Source: an uncultured Pelagibacteraceae bacterium
GTDB taxonomy: Bacteria > Pseudomonadota > Alphaproteobacteria > Pelagibacterales > Pelagibacteraceae
Reading direction: 5' to 3'
Length of the DNA stretch: 64,000 bases
Assembly: GCA_902619495.1 (NCBI GenBank)
Contig: CACNEM010000001.1
Span: forward strand, 1 to 64,000
Each line of letters starts with the position of its first letter. Position 1 is the first letter of the stretch. The notes below the pieces were generated by a model that saw nothing but the letters and a program-made list of their open reading frames with translations, did no database searches and was not told the origin of the DNA. The position numbers and the translations under genes are program-made. Of this stretch, positions 8,935-18,387 are shown piece after piece.

Positions 8935-9426
8935 ATGAAAGTAATAGGAATAGATCCTGGATTAAGTGGAGCAATTGCAGTATTAGAGGAAAAAAGGGTT
9001 TTGGGTATCTTTGATATGCCGGTAATGGCAGAAGGAAAAAAGAATAAAAGACAATTAAATAGTGCCCAATTGGTAAATGTTATAAAAGCAAATATAAATC
9101 AAAATGAGGAAATTTCAGTGGTGGTAGAGCAGGTAAACGCTATGCCTGGCCAAGGGGTTACAAGTATGTTTAATTTTGGTCAAACTTTTGGAGCGATTAA
9201 GGGTGTTTGTGCTGCATTAAAACTACCTATTTATTTTGTAAGACCGTCAAAATGGAAAAAACATTTCGAGTTGATTAATTCATCTAAAGACTCAAGCAGA
9301 ACAAAAGTCATAGAAATGTATCCAACTTTGTCTGATCAACTGTCAAAAAAAAAGGATGTAAATAAGTCCGACGCGATTTTAATAGCAAGATATTATATTG
9401 AGACCAGTTTAAAAGTGAACAATTAG
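8935..9426 (+). CDS. ruvC: RuvC-like Holliday junction endonuclease, phage-like subtype
   Basis: RNase H-fold nuclease expected to cut four-way DNA junctions. The 163 residues begin IGIDPGLSGAIAVLE with catalytic D7; E65 lies in VVVEQV, and D146 in KSDAILIARY supplies the C-terminal acidic position. The internal sequence MPGQGVTSMFNFGQTFGAIKG (around 70-90) and VRPSKWKK (102-109) resemble the short RuvC-like resolvases common in phages more than the cellular RuvC with its HVR-type termini. The partners ruvA and ruvB, normally next, are absent; tolQ follows after 57 bases. Location directly after yebC shows it occupies the ancestral ruvC site. Nuclease call is firm; functional equivalence to RuvABC is inference. 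Confidence 0.85.
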   Translation: MKVIGIDPGLSGAIAVLEEKRVLGIFDMPVMAEGKKNKRQLNSAQLVNVIKANINQNEEISVVVEQVNAMPGQGVTSMFNFGQTFGAIKGVCAALKLPIYFVRPSKWKKHFELINSSKDSSRTKVIEMYPTLSDQLSKKKDVNKSDAILIARYYIETSLKVNN

Positions 9427-9483
9427 TCTCAATTTAGTAAAAAACGCCAAATTCATGACACAATCACAAAGTAATCAATTTCA

Positions 9484-10164
9484 ATGGAACAAGATATTGC
9501 AGCTCAAGTTGTAGGATTAGGTGGAGCATCAGACTTTACTCTCTGGAGCCTTTTTATACGAGCAGACTTCGTTGTTAAATTTGTAATTATATTACTAATT
9601 GCAAGCTCAATATTTTCTTGGGCATTAATTTTCGATAAATTTAAACTTTTTAAAAACATAAACAAATCAACAGAAGATTTTGAAAAAAAGTTTTGGAAAG
9701 CAAAATCTGCAGAAAATTTCAATAGCAATCTTCCTGTAAACTCTAAGGACCCAGCAACTTTAATTTTTAAGGCAGCAATGGCAGAACTTCTTAAAACAAA
9801 AAGACAATCAGCTGCAATTCAATCGGCAAGAGTTGAAAGAATTTTAGAAATAGCGACAGATAATGAGTTAAAAAAGGTTGAAAAAAATTTTACGTACTTA
9901 GCTACTATTGGATCTACAGCTCCATTTATAGGTTTATTTGGAACTGTTTGGGGAATTATGAACTCTTTTCAATCAATCGCAATTTCAAGAAACACTAGTC
10001 TAGCAATAGTAGCTCCAGGAATAGCAGAGGCATTATTTGCTACAGCATTGGGTTTACTTGCAGCTATACCTGCAGTAGTTGCCTATAATAAATTCAACAG
10101 CGATTCTAGAAGATATTTTTCAAGAATTGATAATTTTTCAAAAAGATTTTTATCAATAATCTAA
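9484..10164 (+). CDS. tolQ: Tol-Pal system proton channel subunit TolQ
   Basis: Inner-membrane stator protein that, with TolR, uses the proton motive force to energise TolA and outer-membrane constriction. The 226 residues show three membrane segments: about 27-51, then the pair about 135-160 and 170-197, where the conserved IGSTAPFIGLFGTVWGIMNSF and GIAEALFATALGLLAAIPAV blocks lie. The ATG at 9484 begins MEQDIAAQVVG with no clear ribosome site; an ATG at 9455 is in another frame and short. First gene of a tolQRAB-pal-cpoB run; spacing to tolR is 2 bases. Confidence 0.95.
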   Translation: MEQDIAAQVVGLGGASDFTLWSLFIRADFVVKFVIILLIASSIFSWALIFDKFKLFKNINKSTEDFEKKFWKAKSAENFNSNLPVNSKDPATLIFKAAMAELLKTKRQSAAIQSARVERILEIATDNELKKVEKNFTYLATIGSTAPFIGLFGTVWGIMNSFQSIAISRNTSLAIVAPGIAEALFATALGLLAAIPAVVAYNKFNSDSRRYFSRIDNFSKRFLSII

Positions 10165-10166
10165 CA

Positions 10167-10580
10167 ATGGCATTCAAATTTAACCGCTCAAGAAATGAAC
10201 CGATGAGTGAGATTAATGTTACGCCATTTGTAGATGTGATGTTGGTGCTTTTAATCATTTTTATGGTTACCGCCCCACTATTGACAGTTGGTGTTCAAGT
10301 TGACTTACCTGAGTCCGCAGCTGACTCCTTGCCAGACGACCAAGAACCATTAACAATTAGTATTAATTCTAAAGGTGAGATCTATATCCAGGAGCATCAA
10401 GTAACATATCAAAAAATGGTTCCAAAATTACTTGCAATTGCAAAAAATAGAACTGATACAAGAATTTATGTAAGAGGTGATAAAAATATTAATTATGGAA
10501 GAGTTTTAGAAGTTATGGGAACTTTATCTGGAGCTGGTTTTTCAAAAGTTGCCCTTATTTCGGAACCTTACAAAAATTAG
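10167..10580 (+). CDS. tolR: Tol-Pal system protein TolR (ExbD family)
   Basis: Single-pass inner-membrane partner of TolQ. The 137-residue sequence has SEINVTPFVDVMLVLLIIFMV, with the channel aspartate at D23 inside the one membrane span (about 20-38). It is followed by a periplasmic domain ending with the ExbD-like pattern TRIYVRGDKNINYGRVLEVM. Two bases after tolQ and eight before tolA. Membership could in principle be ExbD, but the tolB/pal neighbours decide it as TolR. Confidence 0.95.
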   Translation: MAFKFNRSRNEPMSEINVTPFVDVMLVLLIIFMVTAPLLTVGVQVDLPESAADSLPDDQEPLTISINSKGEIYIQEHQVTYQKMVPKLLAIAKNRTDTRIYVRGDKNINYGRVLEVMGTLSGAGFSKVALISEPYKN

Positions 10581-10588
10581 GATGAAAT

Positions 10589-11398
10589 ATGATAAGAAGT
10601 TTGTTTTATTCAATTACTTTTCATTCAGCGATGATTTTGTTAACTGTATTAACACTTCCCTTCATGCTTAGAGAACCAATAGACCTACCACCAATAGTTT
10701 CAGTCGAATTAATTCAAATATCTGACAAAACTAATATCCCATATGCTCCAAAAGCAAGGAAAATAATTGAAGAAAAGAAGAAAAAAGAGGAGGAAAGAGT
10801 CGTTTCAGAGCAAGCACCCCCTGCTGCAAAAGCAAAAGAAAAACCAGATAGAATCCCATTACCAAATGAGGAGAAAGAAGAAAAGAAAATTATAAAAAAA
10901 AAACAAAATCCAGAAGAGGTCAAGCCCCAAATTAGACAATCCTCTGAATTTGAAAAAAAAGAAATTATTGACACTAATCAGATAGCAGCCTTAATTGATA
11001 AGGCAAAAGAAGTTGAAGCAGTAAAAAGGGAAGATAAAAACAAGATTACTCAGAGTAGTAGGAAAAACTCTTTTGCTACTGGTCTTACTTTATCTCAGGA
11101 AGATGCATTAAGAGCTCAAATTTTTGGTTGTTGGAGTGTTCCATTAGGCCTACCTTATGATCAAAATTTATTGGTAAGAATAAAATTACAACTAAAAAAA
11201 GATGGCACAATATTAAAATCTGAAATACTTGACCATGAAAGAATGAATAGACCGGGTCAAAAATTTTACAAAGTTTTAGCTGAAAGTGCATTAAGAGCAG
11301 TTAGACTATGCCAACCATTAAAAGTACCTCCAACTGGGTATGACAAATGGAAAGATTTACAACTTAACTTCAATCCAACTGAAATGTTGAAAGGATAA
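10589..11398 (+). CDS. tolA: TolA-like periplasm-spanning protein
   Basis: Expected to link the TolQR motor to TolB-Pal at the outer membrane. Visible are one N-terminal membrane anchor (about 6-27), a Pro-containing segment, and a highly charged Glu/Lys region (about 50-150) that would form an extended or coiled section. The C-terminal domain, from about 170, includes [21 protein letters not shown] and a TonB/TolA-like end. At 269 residues it is shorter than E. coli TolA (421), mainly in the linker. Sequence similarity in this family is poor; the call rests on architecture and its place between tolR and tolB. Confidence 0.85.
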   Translation: MIRSLFYSITFHSAMILLTVLTLPFMLREPIDLPPIVSVELIQISDKTNIPYAPKARKIIEEKKKKEEERVVSEQAPPAAKAKEKPDRIPLPNEEKEEKKIIKKKQNPEEVKPQIRQSSEFEKKEIIDTNQIAALIDKAKEVEAVKREDKNKITQSSRKNSFATGLTLSQEDALRAQIFGCWSVPLGLPYDQNLLVRIKLQLKKDGTILKSEILDHERMNRPGQKFYKVLAESALRAVRLCQPLKVPPTGYDKWKDLQLNFNPTEMLKG

Positions 11399-11399
11399 T

Positions 11400-12737
11400 A
11401 TGAGGATATTAATTTTAATATTTTTTTTAAATTTGTTTGTAAGTCACAAAGCTTTAGCTCTAATCGAAATTGACATCACTAGGGGAAATTTAGATCCTTT
11501 ACCTATCGCAGTTTCACCTTTGCATGTCGATGTGAAATCTGAAGAGTATAAAGATATTAAAGTTAAAGAACTTGGCGACAATATATCTAAAATTATAGAG
11601 AAAAATTTTAGAAATACAGGTTTATTTAATCCTTTAAAGAAAGATGCATTTGTTCAAAAACCAGATATCGCACATTTAAAACCAAGATTTGAAGACTGGA
11701 GGTTGATTAAGGCTCAAGCATTAGTAACGGGGAAACTTTTAGTAAAAGGCGAAAAACTAAAAGTAGAATTTAGACTTTGGGACTTAACAGCCGCAAAGGA
11801 AATTACCGCCCTTGCATTTACTACAACGCCATCAAACTGGAGAAGAGTAGCACACATAATTTCTGATAAAATATATGAAAGACTCACAGGTGAGGAAGGT
11901 TATTTTGATACGAGAATTATATATGTTGCTGAGAGCGGTCCAAAAAATCAAAGGATTAAAAAATTAGCAATCATGGATCAAGATGGAGCTAATACAAAAT
12001 ATTTAACTCTAGGTAATGAATTGGTATTAACACCAAGATTTAATCCTACCAATCAAATGGTGACTTACATGTCCTACTTCAGAAACATGCCTAGAGTTTA
12101 TTTACTTGATATAGAAACAGGAACTCAAGAAATTGTAGGAAACTTTCCTGGTATGACATTTGCCCCAAGGTTTTCTCCTGACGGCAAAAAAATTATAATG
12201 AGTTTTGCTAAAGACGGAAACTCAGATATTTATACTATGGAATTAGAATCTCGAATAGTTGAGAGGATAACAGAACATTCTTCGATTGATACCTCACCTT
12301 CATTTTCTCCAGACGGAAAGTTTATTGCATTTAATTCAGATAGGAGTGGACTGCAACAGATCTATATTATGAGAAGTGATGGTAGTAATGTAAAAAGAAT
12401 TACATTTGGAAAAGGAATTTACGGAACACCTGTTTGGTCTCCTAGAGGAGATTTAATAGCATTTACAAAAATGCATAAAGGAAGATTTTACATTGGTGTT
12501 ATGAGAACTGATGGCACTGGAGAAAGATTGTTAACGGAGAATTACTACCAAGAAGCACCGTCATGGTCGCCCAATGGAAGAGTTTTAGTATTTTATAGAG
12601 AAACTAAAGCAGGGGACAAAGGAGAGGGATTTACCGCGAAATTATGGTCTATAGATATTACAGGATATAACGAGAGAAGACTTTCCACGAAAACCGACGC
12701 TTCAGACCCATCTTGGTCCTCTTTATTAACTAAGTGA
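11400..12737 (+). CDS. tolB: Tol-Pal system beta-propeller protein TolB
   Basis: Periplasmic protein that binds Pal and cycles between Pal and TolA. An N-terminal signal peptide (about 1-20, ending SHKALA) is followed by the alpha/beta domain with [23 protein letters not shown] six-bladed propeller with repeated blade motifs [28 protein letters not shown] and WSPNGRVL completes it. At 445 residues it is normal length. One base after tolA. A 75-base gap to pal holds a strong ribosome site for pal, so pal may also have its own promoter. Confidence 0.97.
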   Translation: MRILILIFFLNLFVSHKALALIEIDITRGNLDPLPIAVSPLHVDVKSEEYKDIKVKELGDNISKIIEKNFRNTGLFNPLKKDAFVQKPDIAHLKPRFEDWRLIKAQALVTGKLLVKGEKLKVEFRLWDLTAAKEITALAFTTTPSNWRRVAHIISDKIYERLTGEEGYFDTRIIYVAESGPKNQRIKKLAIMDQDGANTKYLTLGNELVLTPRFNPTNQMVTYMSYFRNMPRVYLLDIETGTQEIVGNFPGMTFAPRFSPDGKKIIMSFAKDGNSDIYTMELESRIVERITEHSSIDTSPSFSPDGKFIAFNSDRSGLQQIYIMRSDGSNVKRITFGKGIYGTPVWSPRGDLIAFTKMHKGRFYIGVMRTDGTGERLLTENYYQEAPSWSPNGRVLVFYRETKAGDKGEGFTAKLWSIDITGYNERRLSTKTDASDPSWSSLLTK

Positions 12738-12812
12738 GGTTGAATTTTATGTAAAATATACTTGAATAACTTTAAATAATTTGAAATAACCACATTAAAC
12801 CTAGGGGAAAAA

Positions 12813-13289
12813 ATGACATTAAAAACGAATTTAAAAAACATATTACTAGTAATTTTTACTACATTAGTTCTTAGCGCATGTTCTACCGCTAAGAAATCTG
12901 GCGATATTGACGGAGATGTTTACACTGGTAAGGAAACAGTTGAATATTTAGCTTCAGGAGTTCCAGATAGAGTATTTTTTGCTACTAACAAATCATCTTT
13001 AACGACTAAATCAAGAGAGACATTAAGAAAGCAAGCTACTTTCTTACGAAAGAATAAAAAACTTAATGTTACTATTGAAGGTCACGCAGATGAAAGAGGT
13101 ACAAGAGAGTACAACTTAGCATTAGGTGAAAGAAGAGCTAATGCAGCAAGAGATTATTTAATGACATATGGAATTTCAGGTAAAAGAATATCTGTAATAA
13201 GTTATGGAAAAGAAAAGCCTGTAAATCCTAAGTCATCACCGATATCTTGGTCTCAAAACAGAAGATCTGTAACGGTTAAAGTTAATTAA
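12813..13289 (+). CDS. pal: Peptidoglycan-associated lipoprotein Pal
   Basis: Outer-membrane lipoprotein with an OmpA-like peptidoglycan-binding domain. The signal peptide ends in a lipobox LSAC with lipidated C23; the OmpA-C domain carries VTIEGHADERGTREYNLALG and ERRANAARDYL, the diaminopimelate-binding region. Length 158 is usual. The start is well supported by AGGGGAAAAA just upstream. It is followed by a clear intrinsic terminator at 13313-13348, which must attenuate transcription into cpoB and tilS. Confidence 0.97.
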   Translation: MTLKTNLKNILLVIFTTLVLSACSTAKKSGDIDGDVYTGKETVEYLASGVPDRVFFATNKSSLTTKSRETLRKQATFLRKNKKLNVTIEGHADERGTREYNLALGERRANAARDYLMTYGISGKRISVISYGKEKPVNPKSSPISWSQNRRSVTVKVN

Positions 13290-13312
13290 TAAATAAAAAT
13301 TTAGATTTTATT

Positions 13313-13348
13313 GACCCCTTGATAGAAATATTAAGGGGTCTTTTTTTT
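13313..13348 (+). terminator. Rho-independent terminator after pal
   Basis: Perfect 8-bp stem GACCCCTT (13313-13320) pairing with AAGGGGTC (13333-13340), a 12-base A/T-rich loop, then eight T. It separates tolQRAB-pal from cpoB. Confidence 0.93.
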
Positions 13349-13375
13349 GCCATTTTATCTAAATAAAAAAGAATC

Positions 13376-14335
13376 ATGCGTAATTATATTAAATTCATTA
13401 AACATACACTTTTATATTTATTAATTTTTTTTAGTCATTTAAATGCTGAACAAGAAGAAATTTATCTTCAATCAATTTCAGATCAGATCCAGGTAATTAC
13501 AAAAGACCTTAAGACTTTAGAAAAAGCAGTTTATCAAAAATCAGATGTCAATAATAAGTCTTCCATAAACTCCTTAAAGTCTGATGGATTAAACGAAGAT
13601 ATATTAACAAAACATTTATTAAAATTAAATGAAATTGAAGATCAATTTAGAGAACTGACTAATAAATTTGAAGAGGTGAGTTTTAAATTAGATAAATTAT
13701 CAACTCGAGTTACAAAAATTCAATCAGATAATCAATTAAGATTTACAGATTTAGAAAATAATTCACCAGTAGTTAAAGAAAAGAAGAAAAATATTTTACC
13801 AGGCACAAGTAAACCACAAGATTTCGGAGCAACACCAAGCTATCAAACCTCAAGCTTACCAAATCAACAGACTATAAATTCAGTCGAAAGTGCTAAAACA
13901 GTAATTACTGAGGAGCCAGAGAAAAAAGATTCACTCCTTCCAAATAAAGTTGCTGAGGAACAATATGAATTTGCAGTCAGTTTTATGAAAATCGGAGATT
14001 ATGAAACTGCTGAGTTTGCTTTAAAAGAATTTATAGAAAAAAATAAAGATCATGACCTTGCTGGAAGTGCACAATATTGGTACGGAGAAACATTTCGAAT
14101 AAGACAATTATACTCTGACGCGGCCACTGCTTATTTGGATGGATATCAAAATTATCCAAAAAGTAAAAAAGCTCCAGACAACCTTTTAAAATTAGGTATT
14201 ACAATGGTTCAACTTGGTGAAAAAGATCAAGGTTGTAAAATGATATCTGGGCTGAAAAAAGAATACCCAAAAGCTAGCAAGTCTGTGTTACAAAAAGCTC
14301 AATATGAGCAAAAAAAATTCAAGTGTAAGTCTTAA
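13376..14335 (+). CDS. cpoB: CpoB/YbgF-type periplasmic TPR protein
   Basis: Coordinates peptidoglycan synthesis with Tol-driven outer-membrane constriction in known systems. It has a signal peptide (about 1-23, ending HLNA), a coiled-coil region (about 30-125) of the trimerising type, a low-complexity linker, then C-terminal TPR repeats starting around AEEQYEFAVSFMKIGDYETAE and including AQYWYGETFRIRQLYSDAATAYLDGYQ. Last gene of the tol-pal group, after the pal terminator. Its 3' end overlaps the start of tilS by 32 bases in another frame. Confidence 0.9.
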   Translation: MRNYIKFIKHTLLYLLIFFSHLNAEQEEIYLQSISDQIQVITKDLKTLEKAVYQKSDVNNKSSINSLKSDGLNEDILTKHLLKLNEIEDQFRELTNKFEEVSFKLDKLSTRVTKIQSDNQLRFTDLENNSPVVKEKKKNILPGTSKPQDFGATPSYQTSSLPNQQTINSVESAKTVITEEPEKKDSLLPNKVAEEQYEFAVSFMKIGDYETAEFALKEFIEKNKDHDLAGSAQYWYGETFRIRQLYSDAATAYLDGYQNYPKSKKAPDNLLKLGITMVQLGEKDQGCKMISGLKKEYPKASKSVLQKAQYEQKKFKCKS

Positions 14336-15323
14336 ACAGCTCTTTAAAGACAAAGAGGAGTTTTCAAATATTTTTTCGAATTTCTTCAAAAGAATTTCGG
14401 ATTATAAAAAAAAATCATTTGTAGTAGCAGTTTCTGGTGGACCAGACAGCTTAGCTTTAGCCGGTTTAACAAAGGCATATAGTTATGTCAAAAAAACTAA
14501 GTTTCATTATATTTTAATTAATCATAATATTAGAAAAAATTCATCTAAAGAGGCAAAACAAGTTAAAAGTTTGTTAAAAAGAAAAAAAATAAATCTAATA
14601 ATTATTTCAAATAAAAAAAAAATTGACCGAAATATTCAAGGACAAGCCAGAGAAATAAGGTATAATTTGATTAAAAGGTTTTGTAATTCAAAAAAAACTC
14701 ATGCAATTTTAACAGCACATAACTTAGAGGATCAAGTAGAGACTTTTTTAATCAGGCTTTCAAGGGGAAGTGGGCTGACAGGCCTTTCCTCAATGAAAAA
14801 AATAAGTAAAATTAGCGATACGATTAATCTTTATAGACCTTTATTAGATGTTAAAAAAGAAGTTCTTATCAAAATTTCAAAAGAAGTTTTTGGTAAATAT
14901 TTTAAAGATCCATCTAATAAAGACATTAAATTTTTGAGAACAAAAATCAGAGGTTTAAAAAAGCCATTAGAACGAAGTGGAATAAAATATGATCAAATCA
15001 TAAAATCAATAAATAATTTAGCTTCAAGTAAAGAAACTTTAGATGAATATTTTGAAAAAATTTATAAAAACTTAACTACTAAAAATGGTTCGTCAATATT
15101 TGTGGATTTAAAAAAATTTAAAAGATTAAATAAAGATATAAAAATCGATTTGATTAATAAATCAATTAAAAAACTTAAGAGCAATTATTATAATCTTAGA
15201 GCGAGAAAAGTAGAAAATTTGATAAAAAAGATACAAAGTAAAAATTTCCATAAATCCACACTTGGAGGATGTATCTTTTTCAAAGAAAAAGATAAATTAC
15301 GTTTAAAGGTAGAAAAAACTTAA
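14304..15323 (+). CDS. tilS: tRNA(Ile)-lysidine synthetase TilS
   Basis: Adds lysine to C34 of tRNA-Ile(CAU) with ATP so that it reads AUA instead of AUG, essential in most bacteria. The N-type ATP-pyrophosphatase P-loop SGGPDS is at residues 44-49, followed by ILINHNIR and the TAHNLEDQVETFLIRLSRGSG motif characteristic of TilS. The 339 residues lack most of the C-terminal extra domains of the E. coli enzyme (432). The chosen ATG gives a 32-base overlap with cpoB, which is long even here; no other in-frame ATG precedes the P-loop, so the call stands. Confidence 0.93.
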   Translation: MSKKNSSVSLKQLFKDKEEFSNIFSNFFKRISDYKKKSFVVAVSGGPDSLALAGLTKAYSYVKKTKFHYILINHNIRKNSSKEAKQVKSLLKRKKINLIIISNKKKIDRNIQGQAREIRYNLIKRFCNSKKTHAILTAHNLEDQVETFLIRLSRGSGLTGLSSMKKISKISDTINLYRPLLDVKKEVLIKISKEVFGKYFKDPSNKDIKFLRTKIRGLKKPLERSGIKYDQIIKSINNLASSKETLDEYFEKIYKNLTTKNGSSIFVDLKKFKRLNKDIKIDLINKSIKKLKSNYYNLRARKVENLIKKIQSKNFHKSTLGGCIFFKEKDKLRLKVEKT

Positions 15324-15343
15324 ATTTTCAAGGAAATATGGGT

Positions 15344-15349
15344 TATAAT
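15344..15349 (+). promoter_or_regulatory. Candidate -10 element upstream of ftsH
   Basis: A perfect TATAAT in the 98-base gap between tilS and ftsH, giving a leader of about 65 bases. No good -35 is visible 16-18 bases upstream. Confidence 0.4.
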
Positions 15350-15421
15350 TTGTCTTATTTACAACGTATTAATTATTAAACTATACTTGTAGAAAAAAAA
15401 TAAATGATTATTTAATTAAAT

Positions 15422-17317
15422 ATGAACGTTAAAAACTTAATAATGTGGGTCATAATAGTCTTACTTTCTGTAGGTCTATTCAATATGTTTCAGGACCCTA
15501 ATAAGATCAGTTCTGAGAGAAATACTCTTCCGTTTTCAAATTTCTTAAATGAAGTAGAGGCAGGTAGGGTTGTGGAAGTAAAAATTCAAGGTAATAACAT
15601 TTCAGGTGTATTAGCTGACGGTAAAAATTTTAAAACATACTCTCCAAACTATCCCGAGTTAGTTGATAAACTATCATCAAAAGGTGTAAGTATTAATGCT
15701 TCACCTCAAGAAGATAAGATGCCTTCACTCCTAGGTATTTTGCTATCTTGGTTTCCAATGCTTTTACTTATTGGTGTTTGGATATTTTTTATGCGACAAA
15801 TGCAAGGTGGAAAAGGTGGAGCCATGGGTTTTGGAAGATCCAAAGCAAAACTTCTTAATGAGGCGCAAGGAAAAGTAACTTTTAATGATGTTGCTGGAGT
15901 AGAGGAAGCAAAAGAAGAAGTCGAAGAAATTGTCGAATTTTTAAAAGATCCAAAAAAATTTAGTAGATTGGGAGGCAAAATTCCAAAAGGTGCTTTGTTA
16001 ATCGGACCACCAGGAACTGGAAAAACTTTACTGGCAAAAGCCATAGCAGGTGAAGCAAACGTTCCTTTTTTCTCAATATCAGGATCAGACTTTGTTGAGA
16101 TGTTTGTAGGTGTAGGAGCATCAAGAGTAAGAGATATGTTTGAACAAGGAAAGAAACATTCTCCGTGTATAATTTTTATAGATGAAATCGATGCTGTAGG
16201 AAGAAGTAGAGGAGCAGGTTTAGGCGGTGGAAATGATGAGAGAGAGCAAACTTTAAACCAACTTTTAGTAGAGATGGATGGTTTTGATACGAATGAAGGA
16301 ATTATATTAATCGCGGCAACTAATAGACCTGATGTTTTAGATCCAGCATTACTAAGGCCAGGAAGGTTTGATAGACAGGTTGTTGTAGGTAACCCAGATA
16401 TAATTGGAAGAGAAGCAATTTTAAAAGTTCATGTAAAAAAAATTAGCACAGGTCCGGATGTTAAATTAAGAACTATAGCTCGAGGAACCCCAGGTTTTTC
16501 AGGAGCAGATTTAGCAAACTTAATAAATGAGTCAGCTTTACTTGCTGCAAGAAAAAACAAAAGAGTTGTTACAATGTCAGATATTGAGGAGGCTAAAGAT
16601 AAAGTAATGATGGGTGCTGAAAGAAGATCTATGGTGATGTCCGAGGATGAAAAAAAATTAACCGCTTACCACGAAGGAGGCCATGCTATAGTTGCATTAA
16701 ATGAAAAGGCATCTGACCCCATTCATAAAGCAACAATCATTCCTAGAGGTAGAGCATTGGGTATGGTTATGCGACTACCTGAAAGAGATCAACTGTCAGT
16801 TACGAGAGAAAAAATGCACGCAGATATAGCTGTTGCTATGGGTGGAAGAATAGCAGAAGAAATAATTTTTGGTCATGATAAAGTTACATCTGGTGCTTCT
16901 TCAGATATTGATATGGTAACAAAAATGGCAAAAAATATGGTTACCAAATATGGTATGAGCACAGAACTAGGAACAATAGCCTATGGAGAAAATGAGGAAG
17001 AAGTATTTTTAGGAAGATCAGTTACTAGACAACAAAATATGTCAGAGGAAACTGCAAAAAAAATTGATGAAGAGGTTAAAAAAATAGTTGATAAAGGTTA
17101 TGAAAGAGCAAGAAATATTTTAAACGAAAAGATAGACGACTTACATAAAATAGCTAAAGCTTTACTTATTTATGAGACTTTGTCGGGTGACGAAATAAGA
17201 GATTTAATTTTAAAGAATATTAAACCTACGAGATCATTTAAAGACGAAGAAAACGACGATGGCAAATCGGCATCGGCATTAGGTTCACTTGGGTTAAAGC
17301 CAAAACCAGCAATTTAA
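15422..17317 (+). CDS. ftsH: ATP-dependent zinc metalloprotease FtsH
   Basis: Membrane-anchored AAA+ protease degrading misassembled membrane proteins and regulators such as sigma-32 and LpxC. Visible are two membrane spans (about 5-22 and 104-124) around a small periplasmic domain, Walker A GPPGTGKT (195-202), Walker B IIFIDEID (250-257), the second region of homology [18 protein letters not shown], and zinc site HEGGH (417-421; most FtsH have HEAGH). The 631 residues are typical. It has its own gap and TATAAT upstream and is followed after 5 bases by folP. rpoH, a classical FtsH substrate, is also in this window. Confidence 0.98.
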   Translation: MNVKNLIMWVIIVLLSVGLFNMFQDPNKISSERNTLPFSNFLNEVEAGRVVEVKIQGNNISGVLADGKNFKTYSPNYPELVDKLSSKGVSINASPQEDKMPSLLGILLSWFPMLLLIGVWIFFMRQMQGGKGGAMGFGRSKAKLLNEAQGKVTFNDVAGVEEAKEEVEEIVEFLKDPKKFSRLGGKIPKGALLIGPPGTGKTLLAKAIAGEANVPFFSISGSDFVEMFVGVGASRVRDMFEQGKKHSPCIIFIDEIDAVGRSRGAGLGGGNDEREQTLNQLLVEMDGFDTNEGIILIAATNRPDVLDPALLRPGRFDRQVVVGNPDIIGREAILKVHVKKISTGPDVKLRTIARGTPGFSGADLANLINESALLAARKNKRVVTMSDIEEAKDKVMMGAERRSMVMSEDEKKLTAYHEGGHAIVALNEKASDPIHKATIIPRGRALGMVMRLPERDQLSVTREKMHADIAVAMGGRIAEEIIFGHDKVTSGASSDIDMVTKMAKNMVTKYGMSTELGTIAYGENEEEVFLGRSVTRQQNMSEETAKKIDEEVKKIVDKGYERARNILNEKIDDLHKIAKALLIYETLSGDEIRDLILKNIKPTRSFKDEENDDGKSASALGSLGLKPKPAI

Positions 17318-17322
17318 TTATA

Positions 17323-18387
17323 ATGGTCAAATATTACACTCGTGCGTGTAATTTTTATTATGGTACTCATGCTAAAATTTTAATTAAAAAAAGAAAAGCG
17401 CTCCCTCTTTGTGGTAATAAACAAATTTGTTTTGATAGTGTTGAAATTTTCATAAGAAAGAATAAAAAAATTAGTAGCAAAATTGTAAGTTTATCGAATC
17501 TCAAAAATCTTAACATAACCCAAGTAAAAAAGGTTAAAAAAGACTTAAAAAAAATAACATCAAAGAGAAAAAATTTTCTCAAACATGTGGATTTTTCAAA
17601 ACCATCAATTATGGGTATTTTAAATATGACTCCTGATAGTTTTTCAGATGGTGGTAAATTTAATAAAGGCAAAAAATCATTTAAACATATTTCAAAATTA
17701 ATAAAATCTGGCGCAGAAATAATTGATGTTGGGGGAGAGTCGACAAGACCTGGTTCAAAAACAATTGACCCAATAATCGAATGGAAAAGAGTTAAAAAGG
17801 TAATTAAAGTATTTAAAAAAAAATATAAAAGTGTTTGTCTATCAATAGATACAAGAAAATCAGATATAATGATAAAAAGTATTAATTGTGGTGCAGATTT
17901 AATAAACGATGTTTCTGGATTTGAGTATGATCTCTCATCTTCAAAAAAAATAAAAAAATATAAAATTTCAAAAGTTCTTCATCATATGAGAGGCACCCCT
18001 GATATTATGCAAATAAATCCAAAATATAAGAATGTCCTTCTAGATATTTACGATTTTTTTGAACAAAGCTTAAAAAATAAATTTAGTGATAAAAAAATCA
18101 TTGTTGATCCTGGGATAGGTTTTGGTAAGTCTTTGAAACATAATTTGACTTTAATTTCTAAAATATCTCTGTTTCATAGTTTAGGTTTACCTATTTTAGT
18201 TGGTACATCTAGAAAAAGATTTATAGGTCAAATATCTGGAAAAAATGATAGTAAGGATCGAATTGGCGGTACTTTAGCATCTATTCTTTTTTTGTTGTCC
18301 CAAGGAGTACAGATATTTAGAGTCCATAATGTAAATGAGATAAAACAAGGAATTTTAATTTATAAAAAATTTTTATTAAATCAATGA
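17323..18387 (+). CDS. folP: Dihydropteroate synthase
   Basis: Condenses dihydropteridine pyrophosphate with p-aminobenzoate in folate synthesis. The DHPS barrel begins at SIMGILNMTPDSFSDGG (95-111, N101 metal ligand), with VGGESTRPGS, SIDTRKS, LINDVSGF, VDPGIGFGKS and GTSRKRFIG in order. At 354 residues it carries about 90 extra N-terminal residues beginning YYTRACNFYYG and ALPLCG; an extension of this kind (YYRP...ALPLAGG) is found in other alphaproteobacterial enzymes, so the upstream start is credible. Overlaps glmM by four bases (ATGA). Confidence 0.95.
   Translation: MVKYYTRACNFYYGTHAKILIKKRKALPLCGNKQICFDSVEIFIRKNKKISSKIVSLSNLKNLNITQVKKVKKDLKKITSKRKNFLKHVDFSKPSIMGILNMTPDSFSDGGKFNKGKKSFKHISKLIKSGAEIIDVGGESTRPGSKTIDPIIEWKRVKKVIKVFKKKYKSVCLSIDTRKSDIMIKSINCGADLINDVSGFEYDLSSSKKIKKYKISKVLHHMRGTPDIMQINPKYKNVLLDIYDFFEQSLKNKFSDKKIIVDPGIGFGKSLKHNLTLISKISLFHSLGLPILVGTSRKRFIGQISGKNDSKDRIGGTLASILFLLSQGVQIFRVHNVNEIKQGILIYKKFLLNQ

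Noticed and set aside
10714-10974. Minus-strand open frame of 86 codons inside tolA, with Ser/Phe runs
   Set aside because: It mirrors the Glu/Lys-rich linker of tolA; low-complexity complement, no start context, no domain.
15706-16044. Minus-strand frame of 112 codons inside ftsH
   Set aside because: Shadow of the conserved ftsH Walker A region, no independent coding signs.
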